From Thiohalocapsa sp. ML1 (GTDB lineage: Bacteria > Pseudomonadota > Gammaproteobacteria > Chromatiales > Chromatiaceae), in the NCBI RefSeq assembly GCF_001469165.1, contig NZ_JABX01000013.1, forward strand, positions 1 through 64,000: DNA of 64,000 nucleotides. The letters run 5' to 3'. This document shows, piece by piece, positions 27,338 through 36,155 of the stretch (position 1 is its first letter; every line of letters starts with the position of its first letter). The translations under genes and the position numbers were made by a program. A model generated the notes under the pieces. The model was given only the letters and a program-made list of their open reading frames with translations. It ran no database searches and was not told where the DNA came from.

Positions 27338-28429
27338 ATGCGCCGTCCGCCGCTCGCCGTCGCCGCCCTAGTTCTGCTGCTGCCGCTCGCCGGCTGCGGC
27401 TCGAATCCCGCCAAGCACGCGCCGGAGGCGACGCTTGCCAGCGCCTCCGCCTCGGCGCTCAAACCCGTCAAGTTTTCCACCACGCCACGGCTCACGACCG
27501 GCCCCTATGCCGGGCGGGCCGACGTAGAGACCTTCATCGACCACATGCAAGCCAAGGGCTACACGCGCGCGGAGCTGGTGAGCGTGTTCTCCCGCGTGCG
27601 GCCGGATGACTGGATCATCGAGTACATGAATCGCCAGTGGCGCCCGTCCTCCGGCCCCAATGGCGCCTGGACGCGCTACCGCGCCCGTCACATTACATCG
27701 GACATGCTGGCCAAGGGCACGGCCTTCTGGAACCAGCACGCGGCGGAGCTGGAGCGGGCCTCGAAGCAATACGGCGTGCCGCCCGAGTACATCGTCGCCA
27801 TCATCGGCATCGAGACCAAGTGGGGCGGCTACATGGGCAAGCACCGCATCATCGATGCGCTGGCGACCCTCGCCTTCGACTATCCCCGCCGGGCCGAATA
27901 CTTTACTGGCGAGCTGCAGAACTACCTCATCATGGCCCGGCAGGAGGGCATGGACCCCTTCCAGCCTGTCGGCTCCTTCGCCGGCGCCATGGGCTACGGG
28001 CAGTTCATGCCGTCGAGCTATCTCGCCTACGCGGTGGACTTCGACGGCAACGGTCGTCGCGACCTCTGGAACCGCGTGGACGCCATCGGCAGCGTCGCGC
28101 ATTACTTCAAGCAGCACGGCTGGAAGACCGGCGAGCCCGTGACAACGCGCGTCAGCTCCGCCTCGCCGGGCGCGCTGGAGACGGGCTTTCGCAGCAGCTA
28201 TCCGGTGAGCCGGCTCCAGGCCATGGGCTATCGCGCGCCCGTGTCGTTGTCCGCCGACAAGCGGGTCAGCCTGCTGCAGCTCGACGCCGCGGGCGGCTAC
28301 GAGTACTGGTTCGGCTTCGACAACTTCCAGACCATCACGAAGTACAACAACAGCACCTACTACGCGATGACCGTGCACCAGCTCGCCGAGGCGCTGCGGG
28401 CGCGCCGCGGGGGCGGCCGGGCAGCCTAA
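27338..28429 (+). CDS. mltB: Membrane-bound lytic murein transglycosylase B
   Basis: MltB cleaves peptidoglycan glycan strands with formation of 1,6-anhydromuramic ends, from the inner face of the outer membrane. The 363-residue protein has a lipoprotein signal with lipobox LPLAGC (about residues 14-19). Its catalytic domain carries the essential Glu in VAIIGIETKWGGYMGKHRI, the MGYGQFMPSSYLAYAVDFDGNG substrate groove (split here), and a C-terminal FGFDNFQTITKYNNSTYYAM. GAGGGAG precedes the ATG at 27338. Confidence 0.94.
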   Translation: MRRPPLAVAALVLLLPLAGCGSNPAKHAPEATLASASASALKPVKFSTTPRLTTGPYAGRADVETFIDHMQAKGYTRAELVSVFSRVRPDDWIIEYMNRQWRPSSGPNGAWTRYRARHITSDMLAKGTAFWNQHAAELERASKQYGVPPEYIVAIIGIETKWGGYMGKHRIIDALATLAFDYPRRAEYFTGELQNYLIMARQEGMDPFQPVGSFAGAMGYGQFMPSSYLAYAVDFDGNGRRDLWNRVDAIGSVAHYFKQHGWKTGEPVTTRVSSASPGALETGFRSSYPVSRLQAMGYRAPVSLSADKRVSLLQLDAAGGYEYWFGFDNFQTITKYNNSTYYAMTVHQLAEALRARRGGGRAA

Positions 28430-28460
28430 ACGCCTTGACGGCGCCAAATGCGCGCAGATC

Positions 28461-28519
28461 GGCCGAGGGCCAAGGGCCAAGGAGCGCCCCTCGGCCCTCG
28501 GCCCTCGGCCCTCGCCCCT
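28461..28519. repeat. Inverted heptamer array between convergent genes
   Basis: Left arm GGCCGAGGGCCAAGGGCCAA (28461-28480) and right arm CTCGGCCCTCGGCCCTCGGC (28490-28509) can pair over about 20 bases around GGAGCGCCC. It is placed between the 3' ends of mltB and yjbQ, which face each other, so a two-way transcription terminator is the simplest role. Confidence 0.85.
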
Positions 28520-28528
28520 TCTTCAACG

Positions 28529-28951
28529 CTACGTCTTGCCCTGAATCGTCACCACCACGCGGCGGCGCTGGCCGTCGGTGCGATGCTCGTACAGGAACAC
28601 GCCCTGCCAGGTGCCGAGCGCGAGCCGCCCGGCGCTGATGGGCAGCGACAGGTCCATCTTGGTCAGGATGGCGCGGATGTGCGAGGGCATGTCGTCCGGC
28701 CCCTCTGCGGTGTGCCGAAACAGCGGGTCGCCGTCCGGCACCAGCCGCGCGAGGAAGGCCTCGACATCGCGGCGCACCGTCGGGTCCGCGTTCTCGCACA
28801 GCATCAGCGAGGCGCTGGTGTGCTGCACGAAGACATGGCAGAGTCCGGTGCGAATGCCGCTGGTGCGGACTGCTTCATCCACCTGCGCCGTAATGTTCAT
28901 CGTGCCGCGGCCCCGCGTCGTGATCGCGAGCTCCCGTTGAATCGTCTGCAT
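28529..28951 (-). CDS. yjbQ: YjbQ family protein (UPF0047)
   Basis: The 140-residue protein is a full-length YjbQ: NITAQVDEAVRTSGIRTG, LCHVFVQHTSASLMLCENAD (with the conserved His and Ser), EAFLARLVPDGDPLFRHTAEGPDDMPSHIRAILT (split here), and LALGTWQGVFLYEHR at the end. Some members show weak thiamine-phosphate synthase activity, but the physiological role is unclear. Its start and that of recG share the sequence CATG in opposite directions. Confidence 0.92.
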   Translation of the reverse strand: MQTIQRELAITTRGRGTMNITAQVDEAVRTSGIRTGLCHVFVQHTSASLMLCENADPTVRRDVEAFLARLVPDGDPLFRHTAEGPDDMPSHIRAILTKMDLSLPISAGRLALGTWQGVFLYEHRTDGQRRRVVVTIQGKT

Positions 28952-31139
28952 GACCCCGTCGCCCTCCGATAAGCACGCCGGCGATGGCGCACCTGCTGCG
29001 ACAGGCGCGCCGGCGGCGGATGAGCCTGGATTGGATCAGATCCCCATCACCGGCCTCAAGCGGGTCGGACCTAAGCTCGCCGAACGGCTCGACAAGCTCG
29101 GCATCGCGAGCGTCGCGGACCTGCTCTTCCACCTGCCCGCCCGCTACCAGGACCGCTCCCGGCTGCGCCCGCTGCGCGAGCTGCGCGACGGCGACGAGGC
29201 GCTGGTGGAGGGCGTCGTCACCGATGCCGCCATCGCCCAAGGCCGGCGCCGCTCGCTCAAGGTCTGGCTTCAGGACGACACGGGCGGCGGGCTGATGCTG
29301 CGGTTCTTTCACTTCTCGCGGGCGCAGATGGAGGGCATGCGCGTGGGCCAGCGCCTGCGCTGCTTCGGCGAGGTGCGCCAGGGCCCGCAGACGCTGGAGA
29401 TGATTCACCCGGAGGTGCAGTACCAGATCGCGGACGAGCCCGGGGCGATTGGGCAGGGTGTCGCCGTGGATGCGCCGCTGACGCCCATCTACCCGTCCAC
29501 GGAGGGCATGCAGCAGATCACCTGGCGCGGGCTCACGGACCAGGCACTGGCGTTGCTGACGGCCCATCCTGCCGCGCTCGCGGACCTGGTGCCGGCCGCC
29601 GTCGCCGCGCCGCTGGGCCTGCCGCCGCTGCATGAGGCCATCCGCACCGTGCACCGCCCGCCGGCGGAGGCGCCGGTGACGGCGCTGGTGGAGCGCACGC
29701 ACCCGGCGTGCCTGCGCCTCGCCTTCGACGAGATGCTCGCGCACCAGCTCGCGCTGCGGCGGCTGCGCAACCAGCGCCGGCACCTGGCGGCCGTGCCCTT
29801 AGCGGGCGATGCGTCGTTGCGCAGGCGGCTGCTCGCGAGCCTGCCCTTCGCGCTCACGGGCGCCCAGGCGCGAGTGGTGGACGAGATTGCGCGCGACATC
29901 GGCCGCCCGCGGCCGATGATGCGACTGCTGCAGGGCGACGTCGGCTCCGGCAAGACCGTGGTCGGGGCGCTCGCGGCCTTGCAGGCCGTGGAGTGCGGCC
30001 GGCAGGTGGCGCTGATGGCGCCGACGGAGCTGCTCGCCGAGCAGCACCGCAAGAGCCTGTCCGGCTGGCTCGCGCCGCTCGGCATCGAGGTCGCCTGGCT
30101 GTCCGGCCGTCACAAGGGCGCCGAGCGCGCGGCGGTGCTGGCGCGGCTGGCATCGGGCGCGGCGCCGGTCATCGTCGGCACGCATGCGCTGTTTCAGCAG
30201 GACGTGGTCTTTGCGGGTCTAGGGTTGGTCATCATCGACGAGCAGCACCGCTTCGGCGTGCACCAGCGCATGGCGCTGCGCGAGAAGGGCGCCGGTGAGG
30301 GCCGGCTGCCGCACCAGCTCATCATGACCGCCACACCCATCCCGCGCTCGCTGGCCATGGCCGTCTATGCGGACCTGGACCTGTCCGTGATCGACGAGCT
30401 GCCGCCGGGACGCACGCCCATTACCACCGTCGCGGTGCCGGACAGCCGCCGGGACGAGGTCATCGAGCGGGTGCGCCGCGCCTGCGCCGCGGGTCGCCAG
30501 GCCTACTGGGTCTGCACCCTGGTGGAAGAGTCGGAGGCCCTGCAGGCGCAGGCCGCGGACGACACGGCCGCAGACCTGCGCGAGCGCCTCCAGGGCTTGC
30601 GCATCGGTCTGGTGCACGGGCGCGTCAAGGCCGCCGAGCGCGAGCCCGTGATGGCCGCCTTTGCCGCCGGGGAGCTGGACCTGCTGGTGGCCACCACGGT
30701 CATCGAGGTGGGCGTGGACGTGCCGAACGCGAGCCTGATGATCATCGAGAACCCGGAGCGCTTAGGGCTGGCACAGCTCCACCAGCTACGCGGGCGGGTC
30801 GGCCGCGGCTCGGTGGAGAGCTACTGCGTGCTGCTGTACCACGCACCGCTCACCGCCGCCGCCCGCGAGCGGCTCGACATCCTGCGCCGCGAGACCAGCG
30901 GCTTCGCCATCGCCGATGCGGACCTGCGCATGCGCGGCGCCGGCGAGGTGCTCGGCACCCGCCAGGCCGGCATGGCGGCGTTCCGGCTCGCGGACCCGCT
31001 GCGGGACAAGGACCTGGTGCTCGCCGCCCAGCGGGGCGCGGACCGGATGCTGCAGGACGTCTCCCCCGCCGGCACCGCGCGCATCACGGCGCTGATCCAC
31101 CGCTGGCTGGGGGGCCGGGAGGATTACGGTCGGGTGTGA
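28950..31139 (+). CDS. recG: ATP-dependent DNA helicase RecG
   Basis: RecG remodels stalled replication forks and recombination intermediates. The 729-residue product has an N-terminal wedge/OB domain (about 1-250; ITGLKRVGPKLAERLDKLGI, VEGVVTDAAIAQGRRRSLKV). The helicase core shows Walker A LLQGDVGSGKTVVGALAALQ, Walker B VIIDEQHRFGV, motif III MTATPIPRS and motif VI LHQLRGRVGRG. It is slightly longer than the E. coli protein at the N-terminus, where the first 25 residues are Ala/Asp-rich. It is divergent from yjbQ with overlapping start codons. Confidence 0.96.
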   Translation: MTPSPSDKHAGDGAPAATGAPAADEPGLDQIPITGLKRVGPKLAERLDKLGIASVADLLFHLPARYQDRSRLRPLRELRDGDEALVEGVVTDAAIAQGRRRSLKVWLQDDTGGGLMLRFFHFSRAQMEGMRVGQRLRCFGEVRQGPQTLEMIHPEVQYQIADEPGAIGQGVAVDAPLTPIYPSTEGMQQITWRGLTDQALALLTAHPAALADLVPAAVAAPLGLPPLHEAIRTVHRPPAEAPVTALVERTHPACLRLAFDEMLAHQLALRRLRNQRRHLAAVPLAGDASLRRRLLASLPFALTGAQARVVDEIARDIGRPRPMMRLLQGDVGSGKTVVGALAALQAVECGRQVALMAPTELLAEQHRKSLSGWLAPLGIEVAWLSGRHKGAERAAVLARLASGAAPVIVGTHALFQQDVVFAGLGLVIIDEQHRFGVHQRMALREKGAGEGRLPHQLIMTATPIPRSLAMAVYADLDLSVIDELPPGRTPITTVAVPDSRRDEVIERVRRACAAGRQAYWVCTLVEESEALQAQAADDTAADLRERLQGLRIGLVHGRVKAAEREPVMAAFAAGELDLLVATTVIEVGVDVPNASLMIIENPERLGLAQLHQLRGRVGRGSVESYCVLLYHAPLTAAARERLDILRRETSGFAIADADLRMRGAGEVLGTRQAGMAAFRLADPLRDKDLVLAAQRGADRMLQDVSPAGTARITALIHRWLGGREDYGRV

Positions 31140-31201
31140 GCTCGGGGGGGCGGCGATTGCCGATGTCGGGCGACCCATACCGAAGACGGGCGAATGAAGA
31201 C

Positions 31202-31243
31202 GGGCGACTGAGGTCGCCCTGCCGCGGGGCCGGATGAATCCGG
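31202..31243. repeat. Two REP-like palindromes downstream of recG
   Basis: GGGCGAC-TGAG-GTCGCCC (31202-31219) and CCGGAT-GA-ATCCGG (31230-31243) are perfect hairpins. The second is the reverse complement of the palindrome repeated six times at 49371-49538, and it even keeps the flanking GGGGTAC. They probably terminate recG transcription. Confidence 0.8.
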
Positions 31244-31423
31244 GGTACTCGGGCGGCGCCACCCTCTTCTGGGTAGGCCGGCTGGGCTGCAGTCGGCCCT
31301 CGCGGGTCGGTGAAATACCGACAATTAGTCGCATTTTCCAGGCGAGCGGTTGGAAAGGTTGGCCTTGACCGCATTCCCGCGCGAGCCGAGGCATCTTGCC
31401 TGCGGCATCAGCGGAGATGCGCA

Positions 31424-31840
31424 ATGACCAAAGCCCAAGCCCTGGCGCTCAAGGCTATCAGAAGAGACCGACTGCGGGACGGACCGGACAACGGCGAGAC
31501 AACAACCGTCGGCGATACCGAGGTCTGGAAGTTTTACGACGATTTCTCCGAGATTCACATCAGCCCTTCGGAGATCCGTGTCACCGGCCCCTGGGGTGAG
31601 CCGGAGTTCGAGAAGAGCGCGGCCATGGAGTTCCTCATGGTGGATTACATGATCGACAGTGACGCCCTTGATGTGATTTGCAACGACGCTTGGGGGAGCG
31701 ACTTCGATCCGCAGATGCAAAAAGGGGAGACCTACGAACGGCCCGACGACCGCTTCGACCCTGGGGAGGCTACGCCCACCTGGACGTTTTCCGATGGCTC
31801 CATGATCAAGATCGGAAACGGGCGAGCGGAGATTTCTTGA
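31424..31840 (+). CDS. Acidic protein of unknown function
   Basis: The 138-residue, strongly acidic product starts MTKAQALALKAIRRDRLRDG and contains VGDTEVWKFYDDFSEIHISP and many Asp/Glu residues and Trp (WGSDFDPQM, WTFSDGSMIKIGNG). It has no signal or membrane segment. The ATG at 31424 has GCGGAG upstream. The family is not recognised. Its codon use fits its neighbours less well (more AA/TT), so it may be acquired. Confidence 0.6.
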   Translation: MTKAQALALKAIRRDRLRDGPDNGETTTVGDTEVWKFYDDFSEIHISPSEIRVTGPWGEPEFEKSAAMEFLMVDYMIDSDALDVICNDAWGSDFDPQMQKGETYERPDDRFDPGEATPTWTFSDGSMIKIGNGRAEIS

Positions 31841-32188
31841 TTGCACTCGTATCGTGCGCGCCGTCGGACCGATGGCATCGGGCTCCACCTTGGCTGCGCA
31901 CATCCTGACGGCCGTATGCCCCGCGGTTGGTGGTAATGGCACGGCCACGGACGGCACCACCGGCGTATTCGCCGACGAACTGACCCTGCCGATGGCCGAC
32001 GCGGCAAGCGCCGCGGCGTTCGCTAGGGCAGCCTCCGCAAGCCCCGCGCCGCGCGTGCGCCGCTCCCGCGCGCAGCCGCTCCCGCCCACCCGCCGCCCGG
32101 GCCGCTCAGCCGCGTGCGCCAGGATCCGGCACGCTTCTTGGTTCGCGAAGGGGGACCAGATCGGTCCAGTCACGAGCGGAGACAGCAG
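31841..32188. other. Spacer with no recognisable gene
   Basis: The 348 bases contain open frames on both strands, but their translations are Ala/Pro/Arg-rich shadows without a ribosome site or family resemblance. It should contain the promoter of the three-gene operon that starts at 32189. Confidence 0.5.
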
Positions 32189-32905
32189 ATGCCAAACCCC
32201 ACGGAACCCACCAAGGGCCCCTACAGCGGGGCCGATCCACAAGCCAACACGGGCGAGAGCAGCACCGAGCGGCTGCGCGAGGATGTCCGCGAGGCCGCGC
32301 GCGAGGCCGCGCGCGAGGCCGCGCGCGAGGCCGCTCAGTCCGCGAAGGAGGAGGCCAAGCGGCTCGGCGAGGACCTCCGCGGCGAGGCCAAGAAGGGCGC
32401 GGAGTCCCTGCAGCAGGAGGCCGACGCCCAGCTCCGGCAGCAGCGCTTCAACGCCGCCGAGTACATCGACGCCGTCGCCGCTGCGCTGCGCGCGGGGGTC
32501 GAGGCGCTGGAATCCGACGGCCATCGCGACATGGCGAGCTGGTGGCGCACCGCCGCCGATGGCGCCGGCCGCCTCGCGGACCGCGTCCGCGACAAGCCGC
32601 TGCACGAGGCCTGGCGCGATGCCGAGGACTACGTGCGCGAGGAGCCGACGCTCGGCTTCAGCGGCGCCATGCTCGCGGGCTTCATGCTCGCGCGCTTTCT
32701 GAGGAGCTCGGCGCCCGAGGAGAGCTGGCAGCGGCAGGAGCCCGCGCGCGACTACGAGCGCGGCTATGAGCACCGCACGGAGCACGAGCCCTATCGCGAC
32801 ACCGGCCTTGGCACCGGCCTTGGCACCGCCTGGCCCGGCGCGCCGGCCCCCGGTGCGGCCAGCAGGCCCGCCGGCAGCGCGGCCACCGATCGCGCCCACG
32901 CCTGA
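32189..32905 (+). CDS. Amphipathic-helix protein, ElaB/phasin-like
   Basis: The 238-residue product starts with a low-complexity leader and then a tandem peptide REAA repeated four times (residues 34-49), encoded by a perfect 12-bp GAGGCCGCGCGC repeat. A long charged helix follows, and a short hydrophobic segment near 160-178 (TLGFSGAMLAGFMLARFL) in the position of the C-terminal anchor of ElaB/YqjD-type ribosome-associated membrane proteins. The C-terminus is Pro/Gly-rich. The next two genes are holin-like and DUF3618, the usual companions of such proteins. Confidence 0.65.
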   Translation: MPNPTEPTKGPYSGADPQANTGESSTERLREDVREAAREAAREAAREAAQSAKEEAKRLGEDLRGEAKKGAESLQQEADAQLRQQRFNAAEYIDAVAAALRAGVEALESDGHRDMASWWRTAADGAGRLADRVRDKPLHEAWRDAEDYVREEPTLGFSGAMLAGFMLARFLRSSAPEESWQRQEPARDYERGYEHRTEHEPYRDTGLGTGLGTAWPGAPAPGAASRPAGSAATDRAHA

Positions 32906-32919
32906 ACCGGAGGACCTGA

Positions 32920-33342
32920 ATGAACAACCCTACGACCACCGTCGAGCGGCCGGACACCGACCGCTCCATCCCCGGCCTGATGCGCCATTTCGTCAACGAG
33001 GTCACCGCGCTGCTGCGCGATGAGGTGGCCCTCGCCAAGGGCGAGGTCACCGACAACATCGCCGGCCTCAAGACCGGGATCATGTCCATCGTCGGCGGCG
33101 CCATCGTGCTCATCGCGGGCCTGGTCATCCTGCTCGATGCCTTCGTGCTCGCGCTCTACACGGTCCTGGACGACTCGCCGCTCTGGCTCTCGCCGCTGAT
33201 CATCGGCCTCATCGTGCTGGCCATCGGCGGCGTGCTGCTCGCCGCCGGGCGCAGCAAGCTGAGCGGCAGCGCCATGAAGCCGGATGAGACCATCGCCGAG
33301 ACCCGCCGCGACCGCCAGATGCTGAAGGAGAGACTCACATGA
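32920..33342 (+). CDS. Holin-like membrane protein (Phage_holin_3_6 / YqjE type)
   Basis: The 140-residue product has an amphipathic N-terminal helix (LMRHFVNEVTALLRDEVALA) and two membrane segments (about 52-78 and 90-108) with a basic C-terminal tail. This is the layout of the YqjE/holin superfamily III proteins, which are cellular rather than phage proteins. It lies 14 bases after the previous gene and overlaps the next by four (ATGA), a tight operon. A role in envelope stress is inferred from family context. Confidence 0.82.
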   Translation: MNNPTTTVERPDTDRSIPGLMRHFVNEVTALLRDEVALAKGEVTDNIAGLKTGIMSIVGGAIVLIAGLVILLDAFVLALYTVLDDSPLWLSPLIIGLIVLAIGGVLLAAGRSKLSGSAMKPDETIAETRRDRQMLKERLT

Positions 33343-34580
33343 GAACGTCCAGCGAGCACACCGACACCTACGACACGCGGCGCGACTCCGAGACGGCGCG
33401 TGGATACGGGACCCGGCGCGGCAACGGCGGCGAGCGCTGGTCGCAAGCCCCGGATGCGCTGCACGACGACATCGAGCGCCATCGCCAGGAGATCGACCGC
33501 ACCCTGTCCGCGCTGGAGCAGAAGTTCTCGTTGCAGGACATTGCGGACCACCTTATGGCGCAGCTCAAGGGCGGCCCCGGCAGCTACTTCAACAGCCTGG
33601 GCCGTGCGGCCAAGCACAACCCGCTGCCGCTGGCGCTGGTGGGCGTGGGCCTGGGCTGGCTGATGCTCGGCAGCAACGACGGCGCCCGTGTGCGGGCGGC
33701 GTCCGGCGCGGCGTCGGAGTCGGGCGACGAGACGGCGCGCGGCTATGAGTCGCCGGTGCCGGACGACACCTCCATCAGCGACCTCTACGCCTTCTGCCTG
33801 CGTCGGGAATACCCCTTCTACGACGATGAGGTGGAATGCCTACTCTACGATGACCTCGGCCCCGCCGCGGCGGCGGCCTGGATGGGCAGCGATTCGATGC
33901 AGCCGGAGGGTGCCGGCACCCGCCACACCCAGGGCGACGTCGGCGAGCGCTTCCGCGAGCAGGCCCGCGCCGGCGGCGGCGAGGCCAAGTCGCGCATCGA
34001 GCGCACCCGCCAGCGCATGAACGACGCCACCGAGGAGGCGCGCATGCGCGTCGCCCGCGCCCGCGACAACGCCCGCCGCCGCGCCTACCAGGCCAAGCGG
34101 GTCGCGGTGCAGGGTGCCAGGGAGGCCGTGCGGCAAACGAGCGAGTTTGTCGACCGCTATCCGCTGTCGCTGGTGGCACTCGGCGTCGCCGCTGGTGCCG
34201 CGCTCGGTGCCGGGGCGCCCTCCACGCGCTTCGAGGACAAGTGGCTGGGGCAGGTCAGCGACGACTTCATGCGCGGTGCCAAGCAGAAGGCGCACGCGGC
34301 CGCGGACACCGCCACGCGCTCGGCGCAGGCGGCCGCAGCGGCCGCGTCGGACGAGGCGCATCGCCAGGGCCTGCACCCTGATGAGATCAAGGAACGCGCC
34401 CGCCATGCCGGCGAGAAGGCCGCCGAGACCATCCGTGGCGCCGAGCACGGCGCCCGGGGCCACGGTGGCGTGCGCGAGCAGGCGCGCGACACCCGCGAGC
34501 GGGTGGAGCAGGTGGCAACAGCCGCCGGCGAGGCCGCGCGCCGGGAGCTGGAAGGACGGGAGTCCGCTAGGCATGGCTGA
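33339..34580 (+). CDS. DUF3618-domain protein
   Basis: The 413-residue protein has the DUF3618 core near the start (DDIERHRQEIDRTLSALEQK) followed by NPLPLALVGVGLGWLMLGS, a single membrane segment. After an acidic region comes a long Arg/Ala-rich helix (about 190-260), a second hydrophobic segment (YPLSLVALGVAAGAALGAGA) and another Ala-rich coil to the end. It is much longer than simple DUF3618 proteins and looks internally duplicated (helix plus membrane segment twice). It is translationally coupled to the holin-like gene. Confidence 0.78.
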   Translation: MRTSSEHTDTYDTRRDSETARGYGTRRGNGGERWSQAPDALHDDIERHRQEIDRTLSALEQKFSLQDIADHLMAQLKGGPGSYFNSLGRAAKHNPLPLALVGVGLGWLMLGSNDGARVRAASGAASESGDETARGYESPVPDDTSISDLYAFCLRREYPFYDDEVECLLYDDLGPAAAAAWMGSDSMQPEGAGTRHTQGDVGERFREQARAGGGEAKSRIERTRQRMNDATEEARMRVARARDNARRRAYQAKRVAVQGAREAVRQTSEFVDRYPLSLVALGVAAGAALGAGAPSTRFEDKWLGQVSDDFMRGAKQKAHAAADTATRSAQAAAAAASDEAHRQGLHPDEIKERARHAGEKAAETIRGAEHGARGHGGVREQARDTRERVEQVATAAGEAARRELEGRESARHG

Positions 34581-34700
34581 CGGCGCACCGGCCGGGGGCG
34601 CCGGACGCCCGGCCAGTTCGCGGCGGCGGTCAGCGCAGGCGCGAGCGCCGGGCCAAGGGCTGCGCGCAGAGCCGGGCTTGCCGCTTGGCCCGGCGCCGGA

Positions 34701-35108
34701 TCAGGCCTGCACCGGCGTCTCCACCGGAGTGCGGGTCGCTTCGGTGGTGCGCTCCAGGCCTTCCCGCCAATCGTCTACGAACATGCGAATGGACTCGATG
34801 AAGTCCGGGTCATGCTCCTCCCGGTTGATGGTGCAGTGCACCACCACCGGCGCGGGCGCCGCGGTGCCCGCCGTCACCGTCCAGGCCAGGGCGTTGGGAC
34901 AGCCGGGCAGCGTGAAGCGCACGCCGCCGCGGATTGGCTCCCGCCGCACCCGGAACTGGCCCCACAGGCACCAGATCTCGCCGTCGTCGCCGTCTGCGTG
35001 CAGTACCCGATCGATCGATGCGCAATGCGCCGCGAGCGTGTCAATGCTGAGGCGCTGCTGAAGGTCCGCCTCGGTGGTTGCGCGTTTGGTAGTCGCGAAG
35101 AATTCCAT
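34701..35108 (-). CDS. Small protein of unknown function
   Basis: The 135-residue product starts MEFFATTKRATTEADLQQRL and has beta-rich segments (GEIWCLWGQFRVRREPIRGG, VRFTLPGCPNALAWTVTAG) and a helical end with FIESIRMFVDDWREGLE. There are no export or membrane signals. Family is not recognised. It is convergent with the DUF3618 gene and lies downstream of the gene at 35208-36143. Confidence 0.65.
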   Translation of the reverse strand: MEFFATTKRATTEADLQQRLSIDTLAAHCASIDRVLHADGDDGEIWCLWGQFRVRREPIRGGVRFTLPGCPNALAWTVTAGTAAPAPVVVHCTINREEHDPDFIESIRMFVDDWREGLERTTEATRTPVETPVQA

Positions 35109-35207
35109 GCCATCCTGCTTCCGGCTGCCGTTGGTGTGCAGATGATACCGGCCGCGGCCTGTTTGCTGGGTCGGGGCGTGCAGACGGCTGCGCTGGTTGG
35201 CCGCAGC

Positions 35208-36143
35208 TCAACGAAGCGCCAAGGGCCGAGGGCCGAGGGCGCCACCCTCGGCCCTCGGCCCTCGGCCCGTCTCCGCATAAGGCACCAGCAGCTCATAGTC
35301 CACCAACCCCCAGAGCACCCGCCCGGCGCGGTGCACGAGCCGGCCCGGCTCGGCGGCGGCGCGCACGATGATGTGGCGGGGCTTGTGGTCGAGCACGTCC
35401 CAGCCGAGCGCGCGCAGGTTGTCCCGCGCGCCGTGCGTGAGGGCCGCGAGCTCCGCCTCCGTCACATAGCCCTGCTGTTCCGCGGCCTCCGCGTCCATGC
35501 CGTCCATCCAGCGGTAGAGCAGGATGTAGAGCCGCTCCCAGTCGTAGCGCACCCGCGCGCCTTCCGGCTGGGTGGCCTGGTCGCCGGCGAGCTCGCGGTC
35601 GTAGCGCCAGCGGCTGTGGCCGTTGCGGCCGAGCTCCCAGTCCAGGTAGCGGGTGGCCGGCGAGTAGATCGCGAGCGGGGCCTTGGTGGGTATGCGGGCG
35701 CCGGCCGCGGCCCGCAGCCGCTCCAGGTGGGCGACCTCGGCGAAGGGCGAGAGGAATTCGAGCGCGGCGACGCGATCGCGTTCGCCGTAATCGGCGACGG
35801 CGTCCGGCCCCATCGCGACCAGCGCGTCCTGTGCGAAGCGGCTGAACTTGGCCACCAGCGCGAAGCGCGGACAGACGCGGTGTGGCACCGGCACCCTGTA
35901 CACGGCGCCGGTGGCGCCGGCGAGCTGGCGGCCGACCTTGCTCAGCCGGTCCCCGGTGAACCACTGCGACGGCACAATGGACTCAAGCGCCGGCCAGCCA
36001 TGGCGCGTGATGTACAGGTCGCCGGACTGGCGGCCGCGGAGCTGCAGGTAATCGACGCCGAAGACCCGCCGCCGCAGGCCGGCGGGCACGGCATCGAACG
36101 GGCGATGCCGGTACAGGTGCAGGCTGCCGTCGAAGCGCTCCAA
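35208..36143 (-). CDS. DUF4914-neighbour protein with repeat-encoded C-terminus
   Basis: The 311-residue protein follows the DUF4914 gene by 12 bases and starts with a TTG (LERFDGSLHLYRHRPFD). Near its end, LDHKPRHIIVR and, 20 residues on, LVDYELL resemble the catalytic loop and metal-binding Asp of kinase-like folds, but no full kinase motif set is present. The last 20 residues (ETGRGPRAEGGALGPRPLAL) are read from an inverted heptamer repeat; the natural end was probably near LLVPYA. Function is unknown, but close pairing suggests it works with the DUF4914 protein. Confidence 0.68.
   Translation of the reverse strand: MERFDGSLHLYRHRPFDAVPAGLRRRVFGVDYLQLRGRQSGDLYITRHGWPALESIVPSQWFTGDRLSKVGRQLAGATGAVYRVPVPHRVCPRFALVAKFSRFAQDALVAMGPDAVADYGERDRVAALEFLSPFAEVAHLERLRAAAGARIPTKAPLAIYSPATRYLDWELGRNGHSRWRYDRELAGDQATQPEGARVRYDWERLYILLYRWMDGMDAEAAEQQGYVTEAELAALTHGARDNLRALGWDVLDHKPRHIIVRAAAEPGRLVHRAGRVLWGLVDYELLVPYAETGRGPRAEGGALGPRPLALR
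35218..35273. repeat. Inverted heptamer array inside the end of a coding frame
   Basis: GCCAAGGGCCGAGGGCCGAG (35218-35237) faces CTCGGCCCTCGGCCCTCGGC around GGCGCCAC. The frame of the minus-strand gene at 35208-36143 reads all the way through it and finds a stop only beyond. Confidence 0.88.
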
Positions 36144-36155
36144 CGCCCGCAGCCC

